NCBI GenBank assembly: GCA_013396655.1
Contig: WBMV01008585.1
Coordinates: 1-64,000 of the forward strand
DNA length: 64,000 nucleotides
Origin: Campylorhamphus procurvoides
Lineage: Eukaryota > Chordata > Aves > Passeriformes > Dendrocolaptidae
Direction: 5' to 3'
Positions 1 through 12,800 of this stretch are shown in pieces (position 1 is the first letter of the stretch; every line of letters starts with the position of its first letter). The notes under the pieces are model-generated. The model was not told the origin of the DNA. It saw nothing but the letters and a program-made list of their open reading frames with translations, and did no database searches. A program made the position numbers and the translations under genes.

Positions 1-39
1 AGAAAAAGGCTTTTTCCAGCTCCCACACCTTGTTGACGT

Positions 40-58
40 TTCTCTCTCTCTCTCTCTC
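40..58. repeat. TC dinucleotide microsatellite ending at an N
   Basis: Pure TC repeats run up to an ambiguous base at 59. A base that cannot be called next to a microsatellite suggests that repeat length or local sequence is uncertain in this assembly. Confidence 0.9.
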
Positions 59-376
59 NTGTTTACAGCGTGTTGGGAGGTGAGCTGACTTCAGCCCAGA
101 TGTTGCAAGAGTCATGTTCCCAGCCTGTGGGTGAAAGGGTCTTTCACCTGGGAGGAGCAGGTTGTTGTCCCTTGTTTGCTTCGCTAAGACATAGCAGAGT
201 GGCTCAGAGGTTTGCTGGAAACAGCCGGGAATGAAATGAAAGGGATGCCTTTCGGATTAATTTACTCTGTATGTTTGAAGCGGTGGTGCTTGGAAAAGAG
301 CTCTCATGGTATTCCTGAGGCCATGAGTTCATCCTAGCACTGGTCTTTTCTATCTGTTACTTGTCAACACGTGTTG

Positions 377-420
377 TACTCTTTTATACTCTTATACTCT
401 TCTATACTCCTTTATATTCT
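377..420. repeat. Short imperfect TATACTCTT-type tandem array
   Basis: Four to five imperfect copies of a 9-10 base pyrimidine-rich unit (variants of TATACTCTT) follow one another directly. No function is implied. Confidence 0.7.
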
Positions 421-789
421 GCACCCCAAAACCCTGTAAGTAAAAGAACTCTTCTTTACCCACATAAAGTTGTCTTGGAAATTTTTTTCCCCCCTCCTTA
501 AGGCAACATGGGTCAAACAGTGAAAAAGATGTCAATGGCAATTGAGAGCTTCAAGTGCCCCCAAACCAGGAACAGAGGAGGGGAGGAGGTGGAAATTCTG
601 CATCTTCAGTTGGCACAAAAATCCTCTCGAACATGAAGACACAGAGACCAGGAGGACATGCTGTTTTTAAAGAAAGTACACACTGAAGACCTGTGTTGAG
701 ACCATGGTGACAAAGATCCATACCTACTGACCAGTCTTGTGTTTGACAAGTGCTTTGAGAGAAGTAACACAACAGTTTTAACAGAAGTC

Positions 790-795
790 TTTATT
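790..795 (-). terminator. DHX29: Candidate DHX29 polyadenylation signal
   Basis: The minus strand reads AATAAA here, and a T/G-rich stretch follows 25-35 bases further on (about 756-768), which is the usual layout of a cleavage site. It would end a 3' UTR of about 2.1 kb. Confidence 0.5.
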
Positions 796-1088
796 TAATA
801 AATAGAGCAAAAGAGAAAGTTAATTCAGCCAAAAGAGCACAGGCACAAAAGTTGCTCATGTATACTGCAGAAGCAGAAAGCCACCGTAGTATCTGTTTGT
901 TTTAAGATAACTGTGCTTGTCTGTACACCACAGTGTGATTTCCTCAATCTGTTTTGCAGAAAACTTGCTCACTCAGAAGATCGTGCAAATTCCCATTTAT
1001 TACAAAATATCCCCTTAATTTAGTTCAGCAGGGCATGCTAGAGGAACACAAAGAATAACTGAATTTCAATATTACCATCTATACATGG

Positions 1089-1156
1089 GAAAAAACCCCT
1101 CTCTGTTCATCACAGCTGAATATGAAAAAAACCTCTCTACTCATCACAGCTGAATA
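1089..1156. repeat. Tandem duplication of about 34 bp in the DHX29 3' UTR
   Basis: Two adjacent copies of about 33 bases (1090-1122 and 1125-1156) share an A-run, CCTCTCT and the block TCATCACAGCTGAATA. They differ at a few positions, so the duplication is not brand new. Confidence 0.8.
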
Positions 1157-2914
1157 AGGGAGAAGAACTCAAGGACAATTCACACTTTCCCTAGGATTTA
1201 GTGATTTAAGACCAACAACTGATACACAAAATTCAAATCCAAAAGAAATAGGCGCTTGTTAGTTAACTGAATTACTGAAATGTTTTTCTAATTCATGTTT
1301 CCATAGGATACAAATAAAAATGTATCAACTGGAACAGAACTTAGGAAACTGTTCAGGGTGCAGGTTTAGTTTATATCTTCAATAAACAGTTTGCAGGTTT
1401 TTATTTCAATGTCTGGGAAAACAGAAGGTAAAATTGAGGTCTTAAGATCCAAACTTCACTGTTTAAATGGTTCTTCACCTAAATTTAGTATACTCCTGTG
1501 CAAAAAGAAGAACCCACTTCTTGTCTCTTCTATGTAACCAAGACTACCACTAGTTTATCACAATGCATAAACGAGTAATAGATGTGATCCCTTTTCCTTC
1601 GGAGTTCTTATCAAATTACAACTTGCCTCTTCCGGAACTAATTACAGGGTAACATGAACAAGCAGGTTTGTTTTCAGCTTATGCTTTCCTCTTAGCACAG
1701 CTATACCAGTCCTGTTGTGATAATCTAACTGGATAGGCTCCATGTATTTTGCATTTTTATGCATTTTCCTCAGTGTCCTTTCTGTGCACTATTAACTTCT
1801 GCTATATGGAATCTTTACTTTTCAGATTAAACAGAAGTTGTCATCTACACTGTTCTTCTGTCTGTACATACAGTTCCTACTTGACTGTGACTCTTTAATG
1901 CCAAACTGTCCCCACCAATATATTCCTCATTCGTGAAAGTGGAGTTGGTGATCTAAAATTGCACTTCATAATTGCAAATTGTGGATAGGTGGAATATAAG
2001 AGCATCTGGTTCATTAAGGTATCTGGTTAAGGATTATTCAGTATTAAAGAAATAAAAACCAAAGGATTGCAAAAACATACAGTAATTGTGAGCAAGTTGG
2101 AGGAAAGAACAGTGAAGACCAGAAGGTTCCAGGCACTGAAAGTTTCCACCAGGAACTGCCCTGATAGAGCACTGAAGAGGATCAGCCTGAACTTTGATGA
2201 ATATATGGGAAAAAAAAAACATGCTCATCATTTGAAGGGGGCTTGCAGGACTGCTCAAAACTTGAAATACCAAAAGGACAGCAAAACGTTGCAAGGAAAG
2301 AAGGATCAGGGAGAACAGAGAGGAACAATTGTGAGAAGCGGCACGTCCTCTCTTCGGGAGGGGCTGCTGGTTAGTACACTTGACTAGCTGAGCACCTGTT
2401 CACAGCAGTCCATATTATCATCTTACAGAGCATCTTCTTAATGTAAATCATACAGAAAAATTAAGACATCTATGAGATGTATTGGTTCAATACAGTAAAT
2501 TCATAGTTCAAAAAAAAAAATTACCACTTAGGAAACCCATATAAGAAACATTTGTCATCAGTCTTTAATAGTAACTACCTACTGCATCACCAGTGATGGT
2601 ATGATTAGCACATTAAGCTGAAAAAGAGAAATTGTTCACAGCCATTTCTATATTGAAAAAAAACTGATTGCAGCTATCATTGTAACAGTCATACAAATGG
2701 CACCGAATGTATTGTACACGCTAAACATATTCAATGTTCATCTTTAAAGTGATACAGAGAAAGGTTAATCCTATGCAAAAATTATGCAAAATCATGCAGT
2801 CTATCCCCATTGTGGCTGGTATCAACCACACGAAGCATGTGAATTTCAATTAATGTTGGAGTGCACATTTCCTCTGCCATTACTGAAGCTCTGGTTCATT
2901 ACTGATTTCTGGTT

Positions 2915-3829
2915 TCAGTTACCATTCTCTGTTTTTATCAACTCTTTGATGATGAGTAAGACCTTGTCATCTAGGAAAGAAAACAAGCACAGTGAGTGGA
3001 AAAGAGCACGCTTAAAAATTGACTACTAAACCCCAAGAAAATCAAAAGTCAAGCTCTCAGCAACTTAAAATTTTAAATGCTTTAGGCTATGCCAGAATCT
3101 AAAGCAAAACAAGTGATTACCATTTGCCAAGCAAAAGGACAAACAGTACTTCCATGGTACATCATTACAAAGTTTATAAAATTACTCAATGAACTGGTGG
3201 TGGCCATTTCAGTACTTCACAAAAGAGACTAATAAAGTGATGTGTTCACTACAGATACATTAACATATGGGAACTCCCTTTCATCCTCTCCTCCACAATA
3301 TTATTTTGAACATCCAGTGTCCAAAGTTTCAATTGTGCTCCTCTGTCCATTAACTTGGGGGCCAACATGCAGTTGCTCATCAGTAACCTAAATTTTGAGA
3401 CAATTTGCATAACACTTATAAATCATCCATGCCTAAGATTGTTCACACACAATTTTACTTCTACTTTGCAACGCCTATCTCACCATTACTACCGCTACCT
3501 TGCATGTAGTTATCAGGGACAACTTTAAGCTGTGCAGATCTTTGTTTATCTGGGGTGCGCCACACAAAACATGCAGGGTTAGTAATGACTTTCTGGATGT
3601 CTCTCAAGGCCATGGAATGACATTCAAGTCATATGAACCTTACTGCGTGAGGATGCCATATACTGATTCCTCAGATTTGCCACAAGGTCCACCTAACAAA
3701 CAGTAATGTCAGCAATGCAGTAGTAAAGTTACCTTCCAGTGACATTTTTGGGTTTTCAAGCTTCTTCTTTAAAACAGACTCAATGAGAACTCTCAGCTGT
3801 TTGAAAATTACTGCTATCTTTACAGGAGC
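2915..3829 (-). CDS. DHX29: DHX29 exons 26-27: C-terminus and stop codon
   Basis: Exon 26 (3733-3829) encodes [19 protein letters not shown], and exon 27 (2915-2970) encodes [18 protein letters not shown] followed by TGA. The human protein ends ELIKTENN, so this ending is one residue longer. Exon 27 was found by extending from exon 26 in phase 1. Confidence 0.93.
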
Positions 3830-6800
3830 CTATAAAGAATAGAAAAGATAAACATTTGCATCATCAGACATTTTATAACACAATACAGATCAAAAGATTA
3901 CCTTACATATAAATGGAAGTTTATAACAAGAATTCTGCAAACATGATGCACATATATGGTTTTAAGCATATGGATAGTATACTCATTAAATGACTGGGCT
4001 TACATTACACCTTATCTAAGTATTGGTTGGTTGTAGCATCACAGCCTAAAGAACAGCAGCTCAGAAGGGTAACTCAGAATGTGTTCCCACATATTGCATG
4101 ACCAACCAGTATAGGGGGAAATTATTAATTTACCAGTAAGACCCCCAATTAATTGCCCCCCTTCCTCCCTCAGCTCCTGTAAAAAAGCACAAATTAAATT
4201 TATACCTGAAATAAAATAACTACACATTTCCCTCTTGGGAGGTCTGCCAAGACTTCTGAGAGAGCAAACCCTCTCCTAAATGTCACTAGGAATTTGAATA
4301 CTTAAAGCTGAACACTCTCCCAGCAATATTTATCTCTCCCTCTCTATTTCAGTATTTATTTCATTTATATGCTGCCTTTGGCACAGTAAGCAGCTGTTAT
4401 GGCAGAAGCACAAAATGCAACATATTCTGCCTAGCATCTCAACAGAAAAAGTAAGAATTCTGAAACACACTACAAGATGTGATTGGCTCAGGAACCACAC
4501 ACAACTGTAGCCACCCAGGGATCACAAAAAAATCTAACAAAAACCCAAAAGGGACCTGCTTTTTAAAATCCCATATTCATGATGACCAGTGAATTCAATT
4601 AGATGGCTGCTTACTTTCATCACCAGAGTGAAATAAATTAAAATGTTTTGTAGCTTACAGTTATCTTTGAGAGTAACACATGGCCCACAGGAGCACAGAA
4701 AATTGTAACCAAGTAGGTGGCAGGATAGCAAAAACCAGTGCTTGCCATTAACAGAATTTAGAGAGAATTTCATTATGTGAACTGTTTTGTATGCAAAAAT
4801 ATGCTAAGAAAATGCATTCTGTTTTCCGGTTTCCAATTAAAAGGAAAAAACCTAATCAGTAAAACCAAACATCCTAAACCTAGGTAAGCAAGTATTTCAC
4901 AATTTGGATTTTTTCCCTTTCCCAAATAATTTTGACTGGGCTATAGAGCAGTATATAAAGTAGTATATTAAGGATAAATATGTAGGAAAGAATAATATAA
5001 AACCAGCACACTCCTCTGCTTTCAGTATGACTATAAAAAAAGGCTTAGTCTCTACCCATTTTCAATACTTTTTCTGAAATGTTTCTTCATGAAGAGAGAG
5101 GAAACTGGTTTGTTGCAAGTCATATGCAACAAGTCTATTGTTTTGAGTGTGATTTACTAAGACTTCATTACATGTATACAAAATTTCCCATAATTTTCTT
5201 TAACCCTCCCCCTTTTTTTTCCTTGTTTCCATTTCACATACATAGTGGCCTAAATTAAGCTGGTACATCAACAGCGTAATACAAAAACCCATGGAACCAC
5301 AAAATGTAGTTTAGTTATTACTTCAATGCACCTGAAAATGGATCCAGCCATCAACTGTCAGGAGACGCTCCCGATGCTGGACTTCTATATCCCCACCAAA
5401 AAGCAAAATGGGAAATGGGGATATTAAAGTAGTCTCTCTCAAATACACCTTAGCATATCTCACCTGCATATAAACAAAGATAAGCATTAAAAAAAGCAAC
5501 AAAAAATCCCAAACAAGGGAACATCTAGAACACCAGATTTAACTGCTACTTTTAAAAGCAAGAAATACACTTCTTTCTTTTTCAAGATCCAAGTAACTCA
5601 AGTTATTGCACATGAACAATCAAGGGCTATTTGTGTACCCTTGACAAAATAACTGATCTTTAAGCGTCAGACTTATACACTACCAGGAAATTACTTTAAG
5701 CCACAGTTATATTTTTAAAGATCAAATGGAAAGACAATGTTAGCCCAGTGGTGCTCATAGAAGTGAATCAAAAGTAGTAAAACTACCAAAGTAAAAGGCA
5801 AGTAAAGCTGTTTTGTTGTACATTGTTCTTGGGAGCTTTTTTTTCTCTGTGCCCATATCCACATAAGCACATGCATAAATGTGGTACACACACAGACACA
5901 TGCACTGATACACACATAGTTAACTATTATGAGGCTTCGCATGTGCCACTTCTGGCTTTGGAGCATCTCCCAGGTAAAGACCAAATGGGATGGGAATGAG
6001 TTGCAGGGGGAAGAAGGGAAACAAAAAGAGTGCACCTTCATACGGAAGTGCACATTTTGTTTGTTCCACTCTTCATGGAAAAACTTACCTACTTTATCTG
6101 CTGTCTTGTCCTTACACTACCAGGTTCTTGGGGGCAAAACATATTTTCAGCTCTCAAAAAAATACTATGAGTTTATATTCATTATCTGCTTCTCTACAAA
6201 AAATCTGGGCATTAAACAACTGCTATCAAAGTTTTTGCTGTACCAGAAGTGTAACTAAATATAAACATTTGAATTCAGCAAATAGCTGACACTACTTTTT
6301 TTCCTCATACTAGAGGAAAAAAATGCAAGTATCTTAGGTAGTTCAGCAGTCAATTACATGATTGGCTATTTCATTTTATAACTGTCATATGTGAGGTCAG
6401 TATCAAGCTTCAAAACCTTAAGAGTCTGCTTGGAACAGTAAAAAAGCAAAAGTACACTTTGAAATGTATTACTACACATTACTGCTTTGAGTGGTATAAA
6501 AATCAATGGGACTGTATTTAAAAGTCAGTGATACTATTAAGTTAAATGATACACAGCAAGTTTCTTTCATTTCTAGCTACCAGTTTCATCATAGATTTGT
6601 TCATGATCTTCAGCCTTATTTTTGTTTTCTTCAGCACTCAGCTGACTGATTTGTACAGACTTTAGGATCATGAGATAATAAGACTTTTTAATATAAACAA
6701 AACATTAAGATATTAAATAACACACACTAGTGTAAAGTATATTAGAGGCACAACTCCACTTTTACACAAACTATCAGCTATTCACTCTCTGAATCTTACC

Positions 6801-9800
6801 TTCTCCTGGTAAAGCAGCCATCCATGTGTCTGCAAGTCACGGTTTACAGAGGAAGGATGCACTTGTGCTCTACCTTGAGCAGTTTCTACCATACAAGCCA
6901 GCTTCTCTGTAATATCCACAGACTTCATATATAGTATTTTTCCTATGTTGTCATACAGCCCAGCAGTCAATACAGCTTTAAGAAGAGCTATTTCATTGAG
7001 AGAAAGGGATTGTGTGGCTCCATTTCCATCCCATCCACACTGTGTTGTAGGTGTTGTGAAGCCTGCTGCTCTGACCACCCGTATAAGTTCTTGCTTCACA
7101 TCCTGAAAAATTAGTAAGGTATTAGCAAAAGTTTGAATTAAACAAGTTACATACTTCATTTCAGCAGCACGCAGTGACACTTCATCTGATTTATTCATGC
7201 TCTCTGGGGGAAAAATCTCTTACTGGAAAAACCATTTGTATTTTCCGCAGCCACACTGAAATACTGGCTTTTTTATGAGAAAAACATTATCTATAAACAA
7301 TTCTGTATCTGGAATATGGTATTAGATATATAGAACTATATATGCGGCAAATACTAAATCTTTTACTTGCAGTTAAAATAAAAAGATACATTTGCATTGA
7401 AGATCCACTTCTGCTTAGAAGTGCTCAGTCACCCAAACTTAAATAGGGAAGACCAAGTCAAACATTTTCTCACTAAAAATAAAATCCCATTTATACAAGT
7501 TTGTGGCTCATCTTTCTAATTAACTGTTAATAGACCTGTTGTTTGATTGAAAGAATAACACACTAGAATTCTTCAATTCATAAAGTTTTGATTCTCTGGT
7601 GAAAGCAAGGCCTAGCTTCTCCAATAGCAGTCACTGTAAAGATGTATATAAAAAGGCACATATCAAAACTCAGACACAGGTACTACCTCGATTGAGGGTG
7701 TGCATTTCATCAGTGCCTAGCATTCCACTTGCTTTTATCCTATCTAAATAGTAACTGTGATATACCACCTATTTTAGAGGAAATGACATTTCAGAAGGAA
7801 ATTTTGACAAATAACTTATGAGTGCAGAGCATAATCATTTGGTTTACCTCCAGAGTTAACAGTGAAGTTCTGTTAAGGAAATTTCTTCTGCAGTAAGTCA
7901 TTTCAGCACGATATCCCCCTTCCTGTCGAGCCCTTTTCCACCTGAGGAAAAAATCCTGTCTTATTACAGCAAGAAGATTTCCACCAGGAGTATAACAATG
8001 AAAGCAGTAGTAAGTTAAAAAGGAACAATGTTTTTTGGACAGCATTCTCCACTCTAGAATAGGATGCATTAATGAAGGTGAACGCTGCTGGTCTAATGAC
8101 ACTCCAGAGAACATGTCTGTAACACAGACTGGACACGATACTAACAAAAAAACAGGTGACTTTCTCTCAAAAAACACATTCCTTGACAGTCAAAACAAAA
8201 TTCCTGTGATTTTTGAGATTTAGTGATAATACCCTAAAAAAACCCTCTGGTATGTAATTTTATATTTTTGTACTTTATCAAATACAAAATATTCTGGTTA
8301 GAATACCACAAACAGCAAACAAAACACTTCAGGCACTAGGATAAACAGTAAAGCTCTGTACACGTGTAAGCACAGTTAAAAGGAGTATAAGAATAAAATA
8401 CTAAACAAACTATCCTTTTGTTACAGTATTTGACAATCTGTTGTTATTCTGAACAGAAAAACTTGAAATGAAAGCAGTTCAAGAGGAGATATTAAGGATT
8501 CTTTAAAAAAATGCATTACTTAAGTGTTATCTGCAAGTAGCTATAAGCACAGAATTATAATTTACCCCAGATAAGCATTGTAGATTGTTATGTGGTCTGA
8601 AACTGCCATAGCTAGAGATGACTTTGCAAGATCTGCTTCATCTTTTCGACCAATTGGTGTAGTAAATGGAGATTTTTCTGTCATAACAGCAGCCAGAGTT
8701 GCCTGCAATTAGTAAAGTATACATCATTTAGGCATATTTTATCATAAGCTTATAGGTTTATCATACAAATTGTTTTAAATTTTCTTCAACTATTATCATA
8801 GAATTATAGATCAGTCTGGTTTAGAACGCACCTTAAAGATCACCTAGTTCCAAGGCCCTGCCATGGGCAGGGACACCTTCCACTAGACCAGGTTGCTCAA
8901 AGCCAAACCCAGCCTGGCCTTGAACACTTCCAGGGATGGGACATCCACAACTTCACTGGCCAACCTGTTCCAGGGTCTCACCATCTCACAGTAAAGAATT
9001 TCTTCCTAACATCGAATCTAAACCTATCCTCTTTCAGTTTAAAGCCATTTCCTCTTGTCCTGTCACTACATGCCCTTGTAAAAAGTTCCTCTCCACCACT
9101 CTCCAGGTGGAATAACTCTAAAGGCTTTGGGTTATTCCTTATTGTCTTCTCTAGGCCAAATGACCCCAAGATTCTTAGCCTTTCCTTACAAGAGGGGCAC
9201 TCCATCCCTCTGATCATCATCATAGCCTCATCTGGACTTGTTCCAGCAGCTCCACATCCTTCGTATCATGGGGACTTCAGAGCTGAATGCAGTACTCCAA
9301 GTGGGGTCTCACAGGAGTAGAATTACCTCCCTCAACCTGCTGGCCATGCTGCTTTTGATGCAATCCAGGATACCACTGGTATTTTGAGCTGCAAGTGCAC
9401 ATTGCTGGGTCATGTGCAGCCTCTCATCCACCAGCACACCCAAGTCCTTCCTGGAAGTGCTGCTCTCAATACCTTCATTCCCCAGCCTAGACTGACACTG
9501 TTGTTGCCCCAGTCCAGGTGCAGTACCTTGAACTTGGCCTTGTCAAACCTCATGAGCTTCACATAAGCTTCACAAGCTTCTCCAGCTTGTCCAGGTCTCT
9601 CTGGATGGCATCCCATCCTTCAGGTGTATCAACTGCACCACTCAACTTGGGGTCATCAGCAGATTTGCTGAGGGTGCACTCAATCCCTTTGTCTACACCA
9701 TTAATGGAGACATTAAATAACACTGATCCAACTGTGGACCCCAGAAGGACACCACTTGTCACTGATGTCCATCAGGACTCAGGCATTAACCACTTCTCTC

Positions 9801-12800
9801 TGGATGTGACCATTTACTAAGCTTCTTATCTATCTAAGGTCCACTCATCAAATCTGTATCTTTCCAATTTGAAGAGAAAAATGTTGTTAGGGACTGTGTC
9901 AGAGACTTTCCTGAACTCCAGGCCATCTGTGCCATTTTCCTTGTCCACTGATGTAGTCACTCCATCACAGAAGGCCACTAGGTTGGTCAGGCAGAACTTG
10001 CCCTTGGTGAAGCCATTCTGGATGCTTCAAATCACCTCCTGGTCCATCATGTGCCTTAGCATATGTCTAGGAGGATCTGTTCCATGACCTTCCCAGGCAC
10101 AGAGGTGAGGGTAACAGGCCATTAGTTTTCAGGGTCCTACTTTGCATTCTTTCAAAAAAAGACGGGTACAGTGTTCCTGGTGACATTTTCCAGTCACCAG
10201 GGACTCACCTGACTGCCTTAACTTTCTGAATATCATGGTGGGAGGCTTGACAACTACATCAGCTAATTCCCTCAGGACTTCTGGGATGCATCTCATCGGG
10301 TTCCTTAGACTTACATACATTCATGTTTGTCAGGTAGTCACCAATGTGATTCTCTCTTACAGTGGGAGGGACTTTGCTCCCCCAGTCCCCATATTGCATT
10401 CCACCCACTCAGGAAGTGTGCAAGAGAGGTTGCCATTGAAGACTGAGGCAAAAACGCTGGTGAGTACCTCAGCCTTCTCCTCATTCACTGTTACCTCATT
10501 TATCAGAAGGGAACACTTTCTTTGACCTTCCATTTTTGGCCAACACAACTGTAAGAAGCACTTCTTGTTCTTTGTGTCCCTTCCCAAGTTCAGCTCTAGC
10601 TTTGCCTTGGCCTTCTTCACCCCATCCCTACAAAACTAGACTGCATCCCTACACTCTTCCCAGGACACCTGTCCTTGCTTCCACTGCTTGTGCATTTGCT
10701 TGTTGCCATTATGTTTGACCAGTAGGTCTCAACGCATTCATGCCCATCTATTGTCTTCCTCGCCTGATTTCCTGAGCCTGAGGATCACTAGCTCTTGCAC
10801 TCTATGGATAGTATGTAATATTTAGTGAGAACTTATATTCTACTAAGTCTCAAGGAAAACTTAGCACCATAAAAATTTCTTACATAAGATTCACTATTTG
10901 CTTATATTAAAGCCACTGCTCACATAGTGCCTTATATACATGGATAAAAAATATTAAATACCAAAACTCTCATGAAATGTTTTGCCAAATGACAAAGCAA
11001 TACCCAATACAACAAAGGTCAGATTAAATCGACTGCTTTAGCTTATACCACATTAATAGGAAATAATAAAAATTTTAAACTTTTGCTTTCCAGCAACTAA
11101 CATACCTGGTTTTCCTCCTAATTTGCAATTAATTAAATTGATGAACTGAAAATGTAAACTATGATATAGTCTTTACAGAATAACTTACAGCATCAATTAT
11201 TTTCAGTAACTTTACATTAGCATCTTGGCCTACAAACTGTGGAGTAATCCAGACTGCCTAACCCGTAAGTAAAAGGACTTTTTTCTCTAAGTATTAGACT
11301 CCCTGGGATCACCAGTCACCAGGAGTGACCAGGATAGCCAGAACTGGAGACCAAGCCTGACTACCCCTTGTGAATAGTACCTAGGAGTTTAGAAAAATAC
11401 AATCATTTTAGATTGGATAAGACCTTTAAGATAATTGAGTCCAACCATAAAGAACACTTAAGATTATTCCCTTCTATAATGTCTAGGTGCCCTCACCTTA
11501 AAAGAAACATTTTAACTTCTTGCATCATCTTTTCAAAATACTACATTGCAAAAAATCAGATTAATTACAAAAAGAGTTAACAATTTCCATACTTCTAAAA
11601 ATATAGATAAAATTTATTTTTACTCACCACAGGATCCAAGCAGCCAAATATGGCACCAAATATAAGCATTTTACCAATCTTTACATTAACAGGAAGGGCT
11701 GCAAGGTGCTGGCCCAATGGAGTCAGCTTGGGCTCGCTTAATTGACAAGCCCCAATCTTCCTCAACAGGTTCATTGCATTACCAATTACTTGCTGCTGTG
11801 GGGGGTCTAATGCTCTGGAAAGAAAGTCTTCAGGAGAGCCAAGATTGCATTTCTGTGAAGTAAAGGGGCATATATTTCAATATAAAAAATTATAATAAAA
11901 AACTTTTCTACTAGCTAGAAAGAAAAAAAAAATTTGAAAGCTGTTCCTGCAATCAAAAGTTTACATTCCTTCCCCTCTAAATAAGCCTCTTGCTTCCCAG
12001 AAGGCTGATATGTCCCCACACTATAACAAAATTTCATTGTTTGGGAGGACTTCAAAAGGCATGGCTACTGCTCAGAGCAGTGTGTTATCAATGATCACTG
12101 ATGAGCAGGAGACTCTCAAACCTGATGGGAGGCAGTGCAACCTAGCACTAATTTGTCAGGTTACCACTTTTCCCATGCATATATAACTCACTTAGGATAT
12201 GGAGAGAGGTAATGAAATTTTTCCCTTAAGAAGAAATCAGGTAGAAGGGTATTAAATTAAATTTGAGTTGCAACTCTGAAGCAAACTGGAATTGTATAGG
12301 ATCCTCACTGAACAGCAGGTTGTGGATCTTCCAGCACTCAAATGCTGAGGTACACCCTGACCTGATGGGAGAATCCCCATTAACTAATTACACTGGCTTA
12401 GGTCTGTACTAGCTAGTAAATTCAGTAATTCAAATCCAATAGTATGAAGGTCTAATTCCTCCAAAGGCATGGGTAATACTTTTAGCTAACAAGCTTCTGT
12501 GGCCAGGTTTCGGCAGTGGGAGCTACATGGGTGCCTGTGAGAAGCTACCAAAAATTCCCACGTCTCATGAAGCCAATGCAACGCGGCTCCAGGACAGACG
12601 CATTGCTGGCCAAGGCCAAGGCCACCAGAGACAGCTGAAACACCTCTGGGGTAAGTTACTGCACCAAAAGCAAACTGCAGCCAAGCCAGAGAAGAGAGGG
12701 GTGAGGATTGTGTGAACAATCCTGCAGACACTAAGGTCAGTACAGAAGAAAGAGAAGGTGCTCCAGCTGCAGAAGATCCTGGGGAAGACCATGGTGAGGA

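Larger units (their letters stand above)
1..774. other. Flank beyond the DHX29 3' end, no gene recognised
   Basis: This stretch lies downstream of the likely DHX29 polyadenylation site. It holds a TC dinucleotide run ending in an N and a short TATACTCTT-type array, both listed separately. Open frames here, such as one on the minus strand at 551-772, show no recognisable domain and no exon-like boundaries. In mammals the next gene on this side is CCNO, but I see no cyclin-like coding sequence here. Confidence 0.5.
775..2914 (-). other. DHX29: Probable DHX29 3' untranslated region
   Basis: This is the region from the DHX29 stop codon to the strongest downstream polyadenylation signal on the minus strand. 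It is A/T-rich and lacks splice-like exon structure. A second AATAAA (minus strand) at 1400-1405 could give a shorter transcript. The segment 2060-2380 contains a purine-rich stretch with a 106-codon open frame on the opposite strand that I could not identify. The extent is inferred; no transcript evidence is available. Confidence 0.45.

Noticed and set aside
9384..10718. Several open frames of 60-100 codons on both strands
   Set aside because: They are fragments or antisense shadows of the CR1 element in DHX29 intron 21.
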